Under the pieces are notes generated by a model. It was not told where the DNA came from and did no database searches. It worked only from the letters and a program-made list of their open reading frames with translations. 64,000 nucleotides of DNA from Marsupella aquatica (taxonomy: Eukaryota; Marchantiophyta). The stretch covers positions 13,392,001 through 13,456,000 of the forward strand of contig OZ316892.1 in the NCBI GenBank assembly GCA_973895155.1. Reading direction: 5' to 3'. The position numbers were made by a program, and so were the translations under genes. This document shows, one piece after another, positions 12,105-22,042 of the stretch. Position 1 is the stretch's first letter. Each line of letters begins with the position of its first letter.

Positions 12105-12483
12105 AGCCCACAAACACTTCATCCTCGTCATGCCAAGCCTCCTTGATGGCTTCCTCCACAGTTGGAGGTAATCATGTTCTCTCTGCAAACCCACACACCC
12201 AAGCCAAATGGGTGTACACTTGAAACCGTTTTTTCTTGTTGACAGTTTTGGTGAAGCTATAAGCAGCACACATTTGCAGGTCTTGGAGTGGCACAGCAGG
12301 GTTCAACAACTGGTGACATTCAGCGATTGCTTTGAACAATAATGGCTGATCCCACTCAACCTCTAGCAAGCTCACAACCTCCTCACATTGAGTAGACCCA
12401 TCCATCCACCTCAACCGATATGTCTCAAGGTCAGGATCCATCACCGTCAATGTGGCAGTGCTCCTTGGCGTCTTATTGGCCAT
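12091..12483 (-). pseudogene. Tandem unknown-family paralogue 1, with in-frame TGA
   Basis: First of three adjacent paralogues. The ATG (MANKTPRS) directly follows a good splice acceptor (T-rich tract then TTTTGTAG), suggesting a 5' untranslated exon. Shared family features are TYRLRW near residue 21, LLNPAVPLQDLQMCAAYS in the middle and KKRFQVYTHLAWVCG after it. An in-frame TGA interrupts the frame after FAERT. The reading then continues LPPTVEEAIKEAW...EDEVFVGFSEN to a TAA, matching the C-termini of the other two copies. At the stop position copy 2 has Arg, so a CGA-to-TGA change is plausible. The product is either cut to about 103 residues or the copy is dead. The family and function are not recognised. 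Confidence 0.6.
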
Positions 12484-12598
12484 TCTACAAAACATAAGAC
12501 AAAAAAATGCCATTTATACAAGTGCACAACAATTTAGATGTATGTCAATTGAGGTTACATTGAGAAGAGCTAGGAATATTATTTGTGCAATGATGGAC

Positions 12599-12994
12599 CT
12601 ATAAGGGTCTAGGAGTGAAACCAAACAAAGCTTCTTCCTCCGACTGCCAAGTGTTCCATATAGCCTCTTCCAACATATCTGGGAGCCTTCCTCTTGCATC
12701 CAAATGACAAGCTCGAGCCACATAACTGTGTACTAATGATCTTTTCTGGTGTGGTTTGGTTGCACACCAACTATAAGCGGCCATGCGTAAGTACTCCTCA
12801 ACAGATATAACGGGGTTGAGGAGGTGATGGCAGTCTTGCACAGCAGTGCAAAATTCAGGAAAGTATGTTTCAATTTCACCCATGGAAAATTGACGTTGTC
12901 CAATAGTGTCCATTGGATGTTTGAGCCAAGACACAACATATGTGTCACCATGAAGGGACTCTAGAGTGGTGACTTGGCTATGTCTACCTTCCAT
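12599..12994 (-). CDS. Tandem unknown-family paralogue 2
   Basis: A 131-residue intact ORF starting MEGRHSQV. The ATG lies two bases after a canonical acceptor (TTTTCTTTGCAG), so a leader intron is likely, or the frame belongs to a longer spliced gene. It shares with its neighbours the pattern TYVVSW, FPEFCTAV, LLNPVISVEEYLRMAAYSW, a basic QKRSLVHSYVARAC segment and a C-terminal LP..LEEAIWNTWQSEEEALFGF. There are no membrane segments and no recognised enzymatic motif. Conserved Cys and His residues are few. The copy has diverged most at the central 'CAAYS' position (MAAYS). No function can be assigned. Confidence 0.55.
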   Translation of the reverse strand: MEGRHSQVTTLESLHGDTYVVSWLKHPMDTIGQRQFSMGEIETYFPEFCTAVQDCHHLLNPVISVEEYLRMAAYSWCATKPHQKRSLVHSYVARACHLDARGRLPDMLEEAIWNTWQSEEEALFGFTPRPL

Positions 12995-13235
12995 ATCTGC
13001 AAAGAAAACTAGAGTCATGCATATTAGGCAGTAGGCATAAAGCCAAATTTTCATGTGGACTTGTCTCTATATAGTCAAATACAAAAGGCATGACTTACAT
13101 GCTCCATCATTCTGCAATACTCATTGATGATTTAGCCATGAAATCTGGAACATAGGAATGAAAAAACCAATATCATACTCGTAAAATAGAACTTTGAGTA
13201 ACAAAATATCTGGAAGGATTATGGTTCCTATCCTA

Positions 13236-13616
13236 TCATTCCTCTTCTTCCTCATTGGGCCAAGTAGCAAGTATGACATCTTTCACAGGGCAGGGTAGCG
13301 TATGTCTACTAGTTGATCCACAAATGAAAGCCAAGTGAATAGATACTTGGAACCTCTTCCGACACATCAATGTCTCACAATAACTGTATGCGGCACAAAT
13401 CCAAAGGTCCTCCAAGGGAGCTGTAGAGTTTAGTGCAATACGATAGAATTTGATAACATTGCACCACTCAGGGAAGTCAGACTGAATCTCTGCTATTGTA
13501 GTGGTGCGTTGGATGAGAGGGGCATGGGAAGGAGCATTGAGCTCCCTCCAGCTCAGTTTGTATGTCCCATCATTGAGGTCAGTCATGCTCACACGAACAC
13601 CTCGCTTGTGGTCCAT
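13236..13616 (-). CDS. Tandem unknown-family paralogue 3
   Basis: A 126-residue ORF starting MDHKRGVRVS. It shows the family pattern: DGTYKLSW near residue 17, EIQSDFPEWCNVI, LNSTAPLEDLWICAAYSYCE, RKRFQVSIHLAFICG and LPCPVKDVILATWPNEEEEE at the C-terminus. No strong acceptor precedes the ATG, unlike copies 1 and 2. It ends in a run of five Glu where copies 1 and 2 continue with (F/L)(V/F)GF. The three genes are head-to-tail on the minus strand at about 500-620 bp spacing. Family not recognised; probably soluble and small. Confidence 0.55.
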   Translation of the reverse strand: MDHKRGVRVSMTDLNDGTYKLSWRELNAPSHAPLIQRTTTIAEIQSDFPEWCNVIKFYRIALNSTAPLEDLWICAAYSYCETLMCRKRFQVSIHLAFICGSTSRHTLPCPVKDVILATWPNEEEEE

Positions 13617-13759
13617 ATTGTTGCATGTAGAACAATAAGTAAGATTGATAGGTTGTCACTGTGGAACTCACCTATGTGTGTTCAGCTCCATATGGAATAT
13701 CAAATTAGACATGGACATAAACAAATAGAAAGTCTGAGCCATCTTACTATAAGCTAAGA

Positions 13760-15940
13760 TTCTACCAAGAGGGGTGTACCTATGTGTCATGTTGGTAATA
13801 TATTCATGAAACAACAAGGCTTACTAAGGAACCGAAAAAACTCGAGAAGTCCACAAAAATAAGTAATAATCAACTTCTCCTAAAGGGGTCTATATAATTA
13901 TGTGATATTTGCTACATGAAATTGCAAGTTAGAGATATTGATTTTATAAGTTGAAGGGCACAATATGTGATGTTTTAGTTTGAAGGGCAGATATCTAAGG
14001 ACCTCATCATAAGAAAAAGCAAATAGAACAGAGGAGATAATTATAAGGACCCCTAACAAGAGCGAAACGTACAAAGGGCCTGGCTGTTTAGGACCCCCTA
14101 ATAAGAAGTAAGGGAAAGAGAAAGCGCGAAGCAAAGGGCCTGGCGTTAGGAGGAGTGGGGTTGGGTGGACTGGGCTGATGTTCGGCTGAAGCTATGGCTG
14201 GCGAGGTGGGCTGGGCCGTCGAGGCTGCGCAAAGTCGAGACTAAGGAAAAACAACAGCAGCAGCAGGAGAGCCTTCCAGCAAATTGGAGGGGAGCGGAGG
14301 AAATGGATGCGAGGAAAGTCAGTGATGACTGACTGACGCACTCACTGAGCTCGGTTGTCTGCTTGCTCGATTGATGATTGATTGCAAGCGAGAGCGTTTA
14401 GATGGGGGTCCTTCCCGTTATGTTAGACGACATTGAAGGATGAAGCAAGGATGAAGCTGGTCACTACAGTTTGTAATAAGATCTCAAAGCCTTGGCATTG
14501 GCGGACATACGCTATGCAGTCGAAGGCCCCAATGATCCTCATTATCATCCTCAAAGCACTAACTTACCAGCGGAAGCTACACTAAAGAACGAAGCTAGAA
14601 TGAAGAACAAAAGATGGAAGCTTGCAATGCAACAGGTAGGCAGGGGGATCAAAGCATCCAATTACTCCAGTTCATGCGATCGCCCGTTGTCTCTGTCCCT
14701 GTAATGACATTCTTGCGACAGAAAGAAAACTCAGGCCGACGATGATCTACAAAATCCGGGTCAATTCACATTGACAGTTTTGGAGAACCTCTGTTCATTA
14801 TTTTGAATCAATCTCTCCGAGACATAGACAATAACTTCACAATCATACAATTTCTTCCCACTTCCGAGGAGTTTGTATCCACTACCATAGGCTACAGCAG
14901 GCTAGAGAACGACTTTATCCCCATCTTCGCCTGAATCACCCAGGACTATGTTGGGTGGATGGCATGGGTTGATCAGCTGTTCAAGCCCCTGAGCTTGCCG
15001 AGGGAAGCGAAGTACATCACGCCGTTCTACCACCGGTTCTCTCTCTCTCTAATGTTGCTAAACTGAAAACTACGAGCTCTGACATTTGATTCCAAATGTA
15101 AACGAGACACCTACCCATTTCAGTGAAGCATACCTTCACCACGCACAAGACAAAATTGGAAAAGCGGCGAGAACAAGAAGCTATATAAAGACACACAAAA
15201 GGAGAGTGCAGGCCCCACAAGAATCTGCGCTCATAAAAAGTAATGAATCAAGCGGAACCTAGCACAACAATTTCAAATGTGAAGTCAAGAATAGATTCTC
15301 AAAAGACAGTGGCGATTGCCAGGCTCAAACCTGCAGGACGGGAGCCTTTCTGATCGTCACAACAGTTGACCCGGCCAGTGAGTCCGTTCTTGATTGAGTG
15401 AAACCTCCCTTCGCAAGTAGACAGCAAGAGGACAAGCAAACAACACACAGAGCATGGACGGGAGCATGGAGCTTTATACACCTTTCTCCCACAGTCATGT
15501 GGAAGAGCGCACATAGAGAACATTGAGAAGGGACAAATAGGGAGACAGCACACATACATCTTATCGAGTGATGCAATCAGAGACAACCCACATAGATCTA
15601 ATCAAAGGGTGCAATAATCAAAGACAGCGCACATAGATCTAATCAAAGGGTGCAGTCGGACAAGCAGATTGAGTCCAGAGAAAATCACGTTATTGATCAG
15701 GACAATTGGAATGTTCAATTTGTGTCGACCCATGAGCAATCCAACGATGCATGGGTGAGGACAAAGGACGCGTTGTAAGATGTGTCGAGGTGACAAGTCG
15801 ATCTGACGCGTGCTAGGCCACAACGACGCGCAAGGTGAAGGGACCACAATCTGCTCAGGATGGACATAATGTTGCTGAATCTCTTCGTGTAGGTGATCAC
15901 ATCACGGCATAACGTTCACGGCATAGTGTTCTCTACAGTG
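13760..15940. other. No gene recognised; imperfect local repeats
   Basis: 13990-14140 contains two diverged copies of a unit including 'aggaccccctaa' and 'aaagggcctggc'. 15570-15660 contains two copies of 'cacatagatctaatcaaagggtgca'-like sequence. Several ORFs of 60-95 codons occur on both strands, but none has domain-like features. Part of this may belong to other transposable elements nested between the left LTR block and gag. Confidence 0.4.
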
Positions 15941-16658
15941 GAGTTGTCGCGAGTGACAAGCGACTCCTGAGGCATGGGCAGCCAGGGTGGGCAGCCAGGA
16001 CGGGCAGTGGGGACGGGCAGGTCCGCACAGTACTAGGTGAGCCCCGCAGGACATACTGAGTGCGGCCGGACGGTACTCTGGGGGCTTTTATACCCCGATG
16101 CGTGGTTTAACTGGCAAGTTCTCATCTCACCTTGTGCACACAAGCATTCACAACTTGCTGTTTAGTTTCAAGCGCCAAGGGGCTTTATACACTTTCCGGT
16201 TTGCTTAGAGTCTTGTTTTGGGCCAAATCAGAGGCTCTTTAGAGGTTTTTGATAGTTCTGAGTTCATCTAAATACACAGATTGAATCAATTCTGCATGGT
16301 TTCTCATCTATAACATTGGAACATCATGAAGCCTATTATGAAGGCCTTTCATTGAACATTATGAATATTTGTTTGATCAATATGTGATCACTCTTGGTGT
16401 GGAGAGTTAGTGTTTGACTATTCTTGTTGATTGGATCCTCTCCACACTTGTTTCCTGTTTATGCGCCATGTTGGTTTGGTATGGGCGCTTGATTCCATAG
16501 GAGTGATCCGGGTTTGCAACCGGACATTCTAGTGTGATGTGTATTTATCTCCTGGTGATGTTGGAGTGATGCCCAACACACCATGGTGAGTGCTTGTGTT
16601 GCTGACAGGGACAGATTGCCCTTAGGGTTAGCATATAGATTAGGTTAGGTTGGACACC
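15941..16658 (+). other. Leader upstream of gypsy gag
   Basis: Contains 'cttttatacccc' at about 16085, a possible TATA box, preceded by short G-rich repeats ('gggcagccagg'). Such an arrangement would suit an LTR promoter, but I find no copy of this segment near the right end of the element (28006-28602). I also see no convincing tRNA-complementary primer-binding site. The true 5' LTR of the gypsy element is thus not located here with confidence. Confidence 0.3.
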
Positions 16659-17967
16659 ATGGATTCTTCTGGTGCTGCTGGGTTACCCGATGGACGACGA
16701 ACTGGTTTCACTCGGAGTGGGGCACAGTTTTGGCCAACGACATTGGTAGCAATCAGAAGTGCAGCTTCAAACAGTGATTCCGACGAGGACTCAGTGACCA
16801 GCTCTCCTTGTCATCAGGTGGTTGCACCTTTGTTGTGGGATATGGACGAGATGTACGGGGCTACAAAGGGCCCACGACGATACTCTAGTGCAGTTGGCAC
16901 AATTGATTTGGATGACTTCATCTAGGAGTTTGATACATGGTGCGATATGCAGACATTGCGTAATGCCATGTTGTTTACCCATTTCATGGCATGGAAGGGA
17001 TTATTTCAGCATTTGGAGGGGCCACCCATGGATGACTACCATGAGTTTCGGAAGGCTCATTTGGTTGAGATTGAGGCATGGAGGCAACATTGGTCGCCTA
17101 ATTGCGTGTCTATCACCTATGGCACTAGTGCGGCTGCCCAACCCATTACCACAGCTACTGCTTCTTCTAGCAGCACTAGCCAAAGTGGCACACCATCCAC
17201 CAGCAGCACTCCAGTAACATCCACCGCTACTCCTACCGGTGTGATTGTGACAAGAACTGGAGTTGCGCCAGCATTTAACCCTGTGGTGGAATTCTTTGAG
17301 GTACTGAAGCAGAACTATCAGGGTATGAGAACTGATAAGTTGAAGGGTCTCCAGGAGTTCCAGCGCAAGACTGGAGAGAGTTTACGTGAGGCATACACTC
17401 ATATGCGTAGATTGATCACTGTCACCAAGGGAGTGATAGAGGCTCAGGCAGTCCAGTTTTGGTATGCAATTCTGGACAGAGAATTGCGATGCAGAGTGAA
17501 AGATGTCACTCTGCTTAGGGATGCAGATCCCACATTAGCAGTTGTTTTTACCCTTTCTGAGCGCATTGAGCTCAATATGGTGAATGAGAAGGTGGTGACT
17601 TCCGGATTTTCCAAGAAAGCACCAAAGGCTGCATCTACATCCACAGCACAGCCTACTGCACGAAAGAGCCAGAGGGAGAAGTCTACTGCACGAGAGTCTA
17701 CCAGCCAGAGACCTGTGCCCTCTTATGCTGGACAGCAGTCAGGATGTTGGACCTGTGGTGGAGATCATGCACAGAGATATTGCCTAGATCATAGAGGATC
17801 AGGGGGGAGCATCAGCGCCTGATCAGCGATAGTGTGATCACTGTGGAGCTCCTGGACACACCAAGGATAGGTGTTTCTCACTCCACCCTGAGTTACGGAG
17901 GGGAGGATCCCGTACACATTATCAGGGAAGAAGAGGAGGAGGTAGAGGTGGTGGACGTGGTCGTGGC
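16659..17967 (+). pseudogene. Gypsy gag with two zinc knuckles
   Basis: The ATG at 16659 begins MDSSGAAGLPDGRRTG. A TAG at 16923 interrupts DDFI/EFDTW and probably replaced CAG. The capsid-like region (FWYAILDRELR, LREAYTHMRRL) continues to a CX2CX3HX4C knuckle, CWTCGGDHAQRYC, near 17745-17785. After a frameshift between 17822 and 17833 a second, canonical knuckle follows, CDHCGAPGHTKDRC, and then a Gly/Arg-rich tail (GRRGGGRGGGRGRG). In an intact element this would be the particle protein that packages RNA. It is disabled here. Confidence 0.8.
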
Positions 17968-19376
17968 ATGCCACATGCAGGGAGACAGGAAGGTGATGCT
18001 GCCCCTGTTGTAACCATAGATCCAAAGGATGCTAAGATTGCTCAATTGGAGCAACAGTTAGCTGCCATGGCTAGTTCCCAGGTGAGACCTACTTCTAGTG
18101 ATGGGGCATCTACATCCTATGGACCTTCCACATCCCATGGTCCTTCCACATCTTATGGAGCTGATGGAGACCTTGCCACCATGAGATTCATGTGTGGCAC
18201 TGCACATATTGATGCATCAGCAGCGTTGACACGTGGGACAGCCAAAGCTCTTGAGCCCCGAGGAGCAGTAGTGGAGTTAGATCCACAGAGGGGGGATGCA
18301 CATTGGCAGACAAAGCTTCCTCAGTCTTTTACATTGTCAGAGACAGTTCAGACTGCCTCTATGAACCCGGTTCGGACGAACCCTGATGTGGGTAAGTTGA
18401 CAGAATCAGGTAGTGATGCAGCAAGGATGACAGGTACCCTGCTGGGGGCGGCTACTGCCATGGTACGCACCCCATTATTTTCAGCGACAGACATGCTGAA
18501 CTTGGGAGTTGGTCCTGCATAAGTGTTTAGATTGGCAGCTACACTCTGTGAGGACACTCCAGTGGTTGCTTCCCATGCAGAAGCAGCTTGTAGTGTTGAA
18601 GCAGTGAAGACCATGCCACCTACTGCTACTAGTGAGACATGGCATGCAGCAGCAGCAAGGTTGGTGGATTTACCAGCACACCCTACATTTGAGAGGACTA
18701 GGTTTAAACCTAGTATTGTGTTATTGGATAATCGGAGTGGTATCTTCCGATTAGTTGGGCCTTTTGGGGCAGTATACCAGTCAGAGAGAGTGTTATTGGA
18801 TACTGGTGCTCAGCCCTTGATGTTGGGTAAGTCTGCCATACGTGGATTGGGATTGCGTCCAGAGGATTTGGAGGATTGTCCCTTTCCCATTCAGACTTCA
18901 TTGGAGGGACCTACACCTACACAACACATTACCAGGAGACCTCTTGATTTGAGGATTCAGGAAGGTCATACCACAAATAGCTCACAGATATAGGCGTGAG
19001 CTATTTGACTAAGGCAGAGTCATATGATGTGTTGGTGGGATGTACAGTGCTCTATCCCATGGGATTTATTCTTGATTTTTGGGAGGAATCAGTGTCATAT
19101 AGACCTGATTGACAATTAGGAGATGCTCGATTGAGCAAATTGCCAATGAGATTTAGTGGACCTGTGGGAGGCCCTAAATCCACACCATTGTCTTTGGCAG
19201 CATTCAGTGGTCTAATTGCTGAACCTGATGATTTGATTGAGGGTAATGCGCATGCAGCAGATGTTCCACCATTGGAGGAGTCTCATGAGGAGCACATCAT
19301 GCGAGGATTACCTGTTGGAAGTGTTGTGCCACCAGTGTGGGGCACTGCACAGGCCCTACCACAGGCAGCAACATGA
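17968..19376 (+). pseudogene. Gypsy linker and aspartic protease region
   Basis: After gag comes a Ser/Thr-rich linker with tandem TSYGPS units, then a retropepsin-like domain with VLLDTGAQPLMLG at about 18792-18830, where DTGA is the catalytic motif. The frame is broken by TAA at 18520 (likely from CAA), a frameshift near 18985-18995, TGA at 19110-19112 (likely from TGG) and TGA at 19374. Sequence after the second shift, YLTKAESYDVLVG then LYPMGFILDFWEE, is typical of gypsy protease C-terminal regions. The protease would have cut the polyprotein. Nonfunctional in this copy. Confidence 0.7.
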
Positions 19377-20769
19377 TTGGTACATGATGCATGGCGTCAT
19401 GCTTTTACACCACAGTCAGGAGCAGAGCAGCCTCTTGCAGATGGACCTATGACTCTTGCACCATTGGATACCACTCCTATTGCTTGGCAGTATCCACCGG
19501 AGGGTATTTATTTGTTGGATCTTTTTGGTGGGATTAGCACTGGATTGGCTACTGTTCTTCAAGCAGGAATTCCTGTGCGTCGTTATTTGTATGTGGAGTC
19601 AGATGAGACAGCACGGAGGGTCTCATTGCGACATGTGGCTATGTTGCTGGATAGATATCCACAGTTGCTGCCAGTGGATGCTGTTCGTGGTTATCAACAT
19701 GCACTACCTGCTGATATTTCATTGTTGGGAGCAGATCATCTACATCATGTTGGCCCCATTGATTTGGTGATTGCTGGTTGGCCATGTCAGGGCCAATCTA
19801 GAGCTAGCGTTGGGCATGGACTTCATGATCCACGCTCTGCATTGTTTTGGGAGATGTTACGGGTGCTGCGTCATCCCCAGCTACATCAGACACAGTCTCC
19901 AGCATACATTTTGGAGAATGTGCCATTGTTAGGTGATGATCGCAGTCGGATTGTTGCCAGTGTTCACCAGGTGAGGTCTTGGATTGGACCTACTGTGTTA
20001 TTGGATGCTGCACGTGTGGGTTCTCATGCACATCGTCCACGCTTGTGGTGGACTAATTTGATCCCATGTGAGGTGCTGAAGCGCGCATTTGACAGCATTC
20101 CACGCTCACCAGCCTTAGTGGTGGATGATATTTTGGATCCAGGGCGTCGTGCACAGGGTGTGACCCAACCTGATAGACCTCCATTGGCAATGGTCAATGC
20201 AATTGGGCGCCCACGTTGTGCATTACCCACTCTTGTAAGCCACTCTACTTCATATGCATTCAGAGCAGGTGACCCTGGACTTGTGTGGGACACAACTCTC
20301 CAGCAGTTAGTGGAACCTACTGCTGATGAGAGGGAGCGTGCTATGAGATTTTTGACTGACACCACTGTAGTTGCCTCTCGGGGGGGTCACTATATGAAGG
20401 GTCATACATCACGTGCGACGGTTTGGGTCATTTATGACCCCCCTAAGTCACTTTCTAGAAAGTTATACGACACCAATCATGTGATGACACGTATGCATTT
20501 TGCAATTAAACAACCCTATATTTCCATAGAAGACTTAATAAGTCTTCCGCCAAAACCATTTAAATGGCCCTATACTTCGTCGCACATGATATGCCACTTC
20601 CATGGAAGTGACCCCCCCAAGAGTTGCCTCTGTGTCAGAGGGTTTGCGACGCCAGGTTCTTGGTCAAGCAATGGATCTGAATTGTTTGACTTGGATTATC
20701 AGCTTGGGAGTAGCTGAACAGTTGCGGATGTGCTCTGCTGGAATTACTGATTGTCCCTTGGTGAGCTAA
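19377..20769 (+). pseudogene. C5-cytosine DNA methyltransferase module of the retrotransposon, interrupted by a MITE
   Basis: C5-MTase motifs in order: motif I LLDLFGGISTGL (about 19512-19547, SAM binding); IDLVIAGWPCQGQS (motif IV, catalytic Cys codon at 19785-19787); ILENVPLLGD (motif VI); ARVGSHAHRPRLWWTN (motif VIII region); DERERAMRFLT (motif IX-like). After the MITE comes RRQVLGQAMDLNCLTWI (motif X-like) in another frame. The PCQ type of motif IV differs from the PCN of animal DNMT3. The domain sits between protease and RT, so it would be released from the same polyprotein. Its presumed activity is methylation of cytosine in DNA. The 243-bp MITE plus its 10-bp target duplication (253 bp) shift the frame, and a TAA at 20767 follows. 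The catalytic residues themselves are still present. Confidence 0.88.
20379..20621. mobile_element. MULE-like MITE inside the methyltransferase
   Basis: A 243-bp insert flanked by the direct repeat AGTTGCCTCT (20369-20378 and 20622-20631), fitting the 9-10 bp target duplications of Mutator-like elements. Its ends form inverted repeats around GGGGGGGTCACT, and subterminal sequence also matches inversely (ATCACGTGCGACG against ATCATGTGCGACG). Removing the insert and one duplicate restores the methyltransferase frame across VVAS|VSEGLRRQ, confirming the insertion. No coding capacity beyond chance read-through. Confidence 0.9.
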
Positions 20770-21094
20770 CGGTCCACTGAGACAATACTGACCACAGCTG
20801 GGGGCGAGCAGACAGTCCATGGACCTATGGCAGGATTGGCCAAGGCTGGACAAATTGTTGAGCAGGAAGGGACTGCTCAATCTACTGTTAAATAGCAATC
20901 GATCATCGGCTATCTCTTCTACCCTACAAAAAGATATTAGGGATTTGGTGGAGAGCTGAGAACCACAACTTGGCCCTAAGTTGACAGGGGAGGAGAGACG
21001 TTGCATGCATCGATTCTTGAAAAATTTACTGGAATTGTTTTGCATTTAGCATGAAGGATTTGGGGACATTGAAGGGCCTGGTATTCAGATTGAA
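20770..21094 (+). pseudogene. Degenerate linker between methyltransferase and RT
   Basis: Coding-like sequence with several stops in all frames (for example around 20890, 20940, 20970 and 21050). In intact gypsy elements this stretch would carry the N-terminal part of the reverse transcriptase. Start of recognisable RT is at about 21090. Confidence 0.5.
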
Positions 21095-22042
21095 TTGGCT
21101 AGTGATGCGCCAATCTTTCGTAGACCATACTGTTACAGTGACATGGAGAGAGCTCTGATTCAAAGCAGAACTCAAGATTTGTTGGAAGCTGGATTGGTGG
21201 AGATTTCATATGGAGAGTATGCATCTGCCACAGTGATGCCAGCCAAGAAGGATGTGCATGATAATTACACAAATAGGCGCATGTGTGGTGATTACAGACC
21301 CATTAATTGTCAGACAAAATCTGATAGATATGCCATGCCCACACTTGAGAAGATCTTTGATGCTGTGGGGCATGCAAAGGTCTTCAATTCATTGGATCTG
21401 AGGGTAGGGTACCATCAGCTTCCAATTAGGCATGCTGACAGGTCCAAGACAGCATTCTGGGAGATTGATTCTTATGGCAAAGATTATTTGTATCAGTGGT
21501 TATTCTTACCATTTGGGTTGAAGAATGCACCAACTGAGTTCCAGAGAGTCATGGATCGAATCCTTGCAGGTTTGGGTTTTTTCAGATGTTATATTGATGA
21601 TATTTTGGTCTATTCTTCTACTATGGAAGAACATCAACAACACTTGCAGATTGTGTTGGAGAGATTAAGAACACATGGGTTGAAGCTCCATCCTAGCAAG
21701 TGTAAGTTCTTCCAAGATCAGATTGAGTATTTGGGCCACACTATATGCCCAGGGGGATTGGGTGTACAACAGACTAAAGTGGAGGCCATTACACAGATTC
21801 CTTGTCCTACTGATGTGAGTAGAGTTCGTGCATTCTTGGGATTGGCGAGCTACTACAGGAGGTATGTTAAAGGATTTAGCCAGCTTGCTAAACCTTTGAC
21901 CATACTCACTAAGTTGGACCAGGAATGGATTTGGGGTGATGACCAGGAGCATGCCTTTCAGGAGTTGAAGCAAAGGTTGGCATCATCCCCTATTTTGAGA
22001 AGACCCATTTCAGGCAGATCATTTCAGCTACACAGTGATTGA
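21095..22042 (+). pseudogene. Gypsy reverse transcriptase
   Basis: A long open stretch with RT landmarks: MCGDYRPIN, VFNSLDLRVGYHQLPI, LFLPFGLKNAPTEFQ, the catalytic CYIDDILVYSS (Y-x-D-D) near 21590, LHPSKCKFFQ and FLGLASYYRRYVKGFS. This region is the best-preserved part of the element. It ends at TGA 22040-22042, immediately after LHSD, where gypsy RNase H normally has Trp (D-W-S). That implies TGG-to-TGA. Confidence 0.92.

Noticed and set aside
15941-16658. 5' LTR of the gypsy element next to gag.
   Set aside because: No matching copy at the right end of the element and no clear primer-binding site. Kept only as an unresolved leader.
19456-19770. 104-codon Trp/Leu-rich plus-strand ORF.
   Set aside because: Out-of-frame shadow of the methyltransferase coding sequence.
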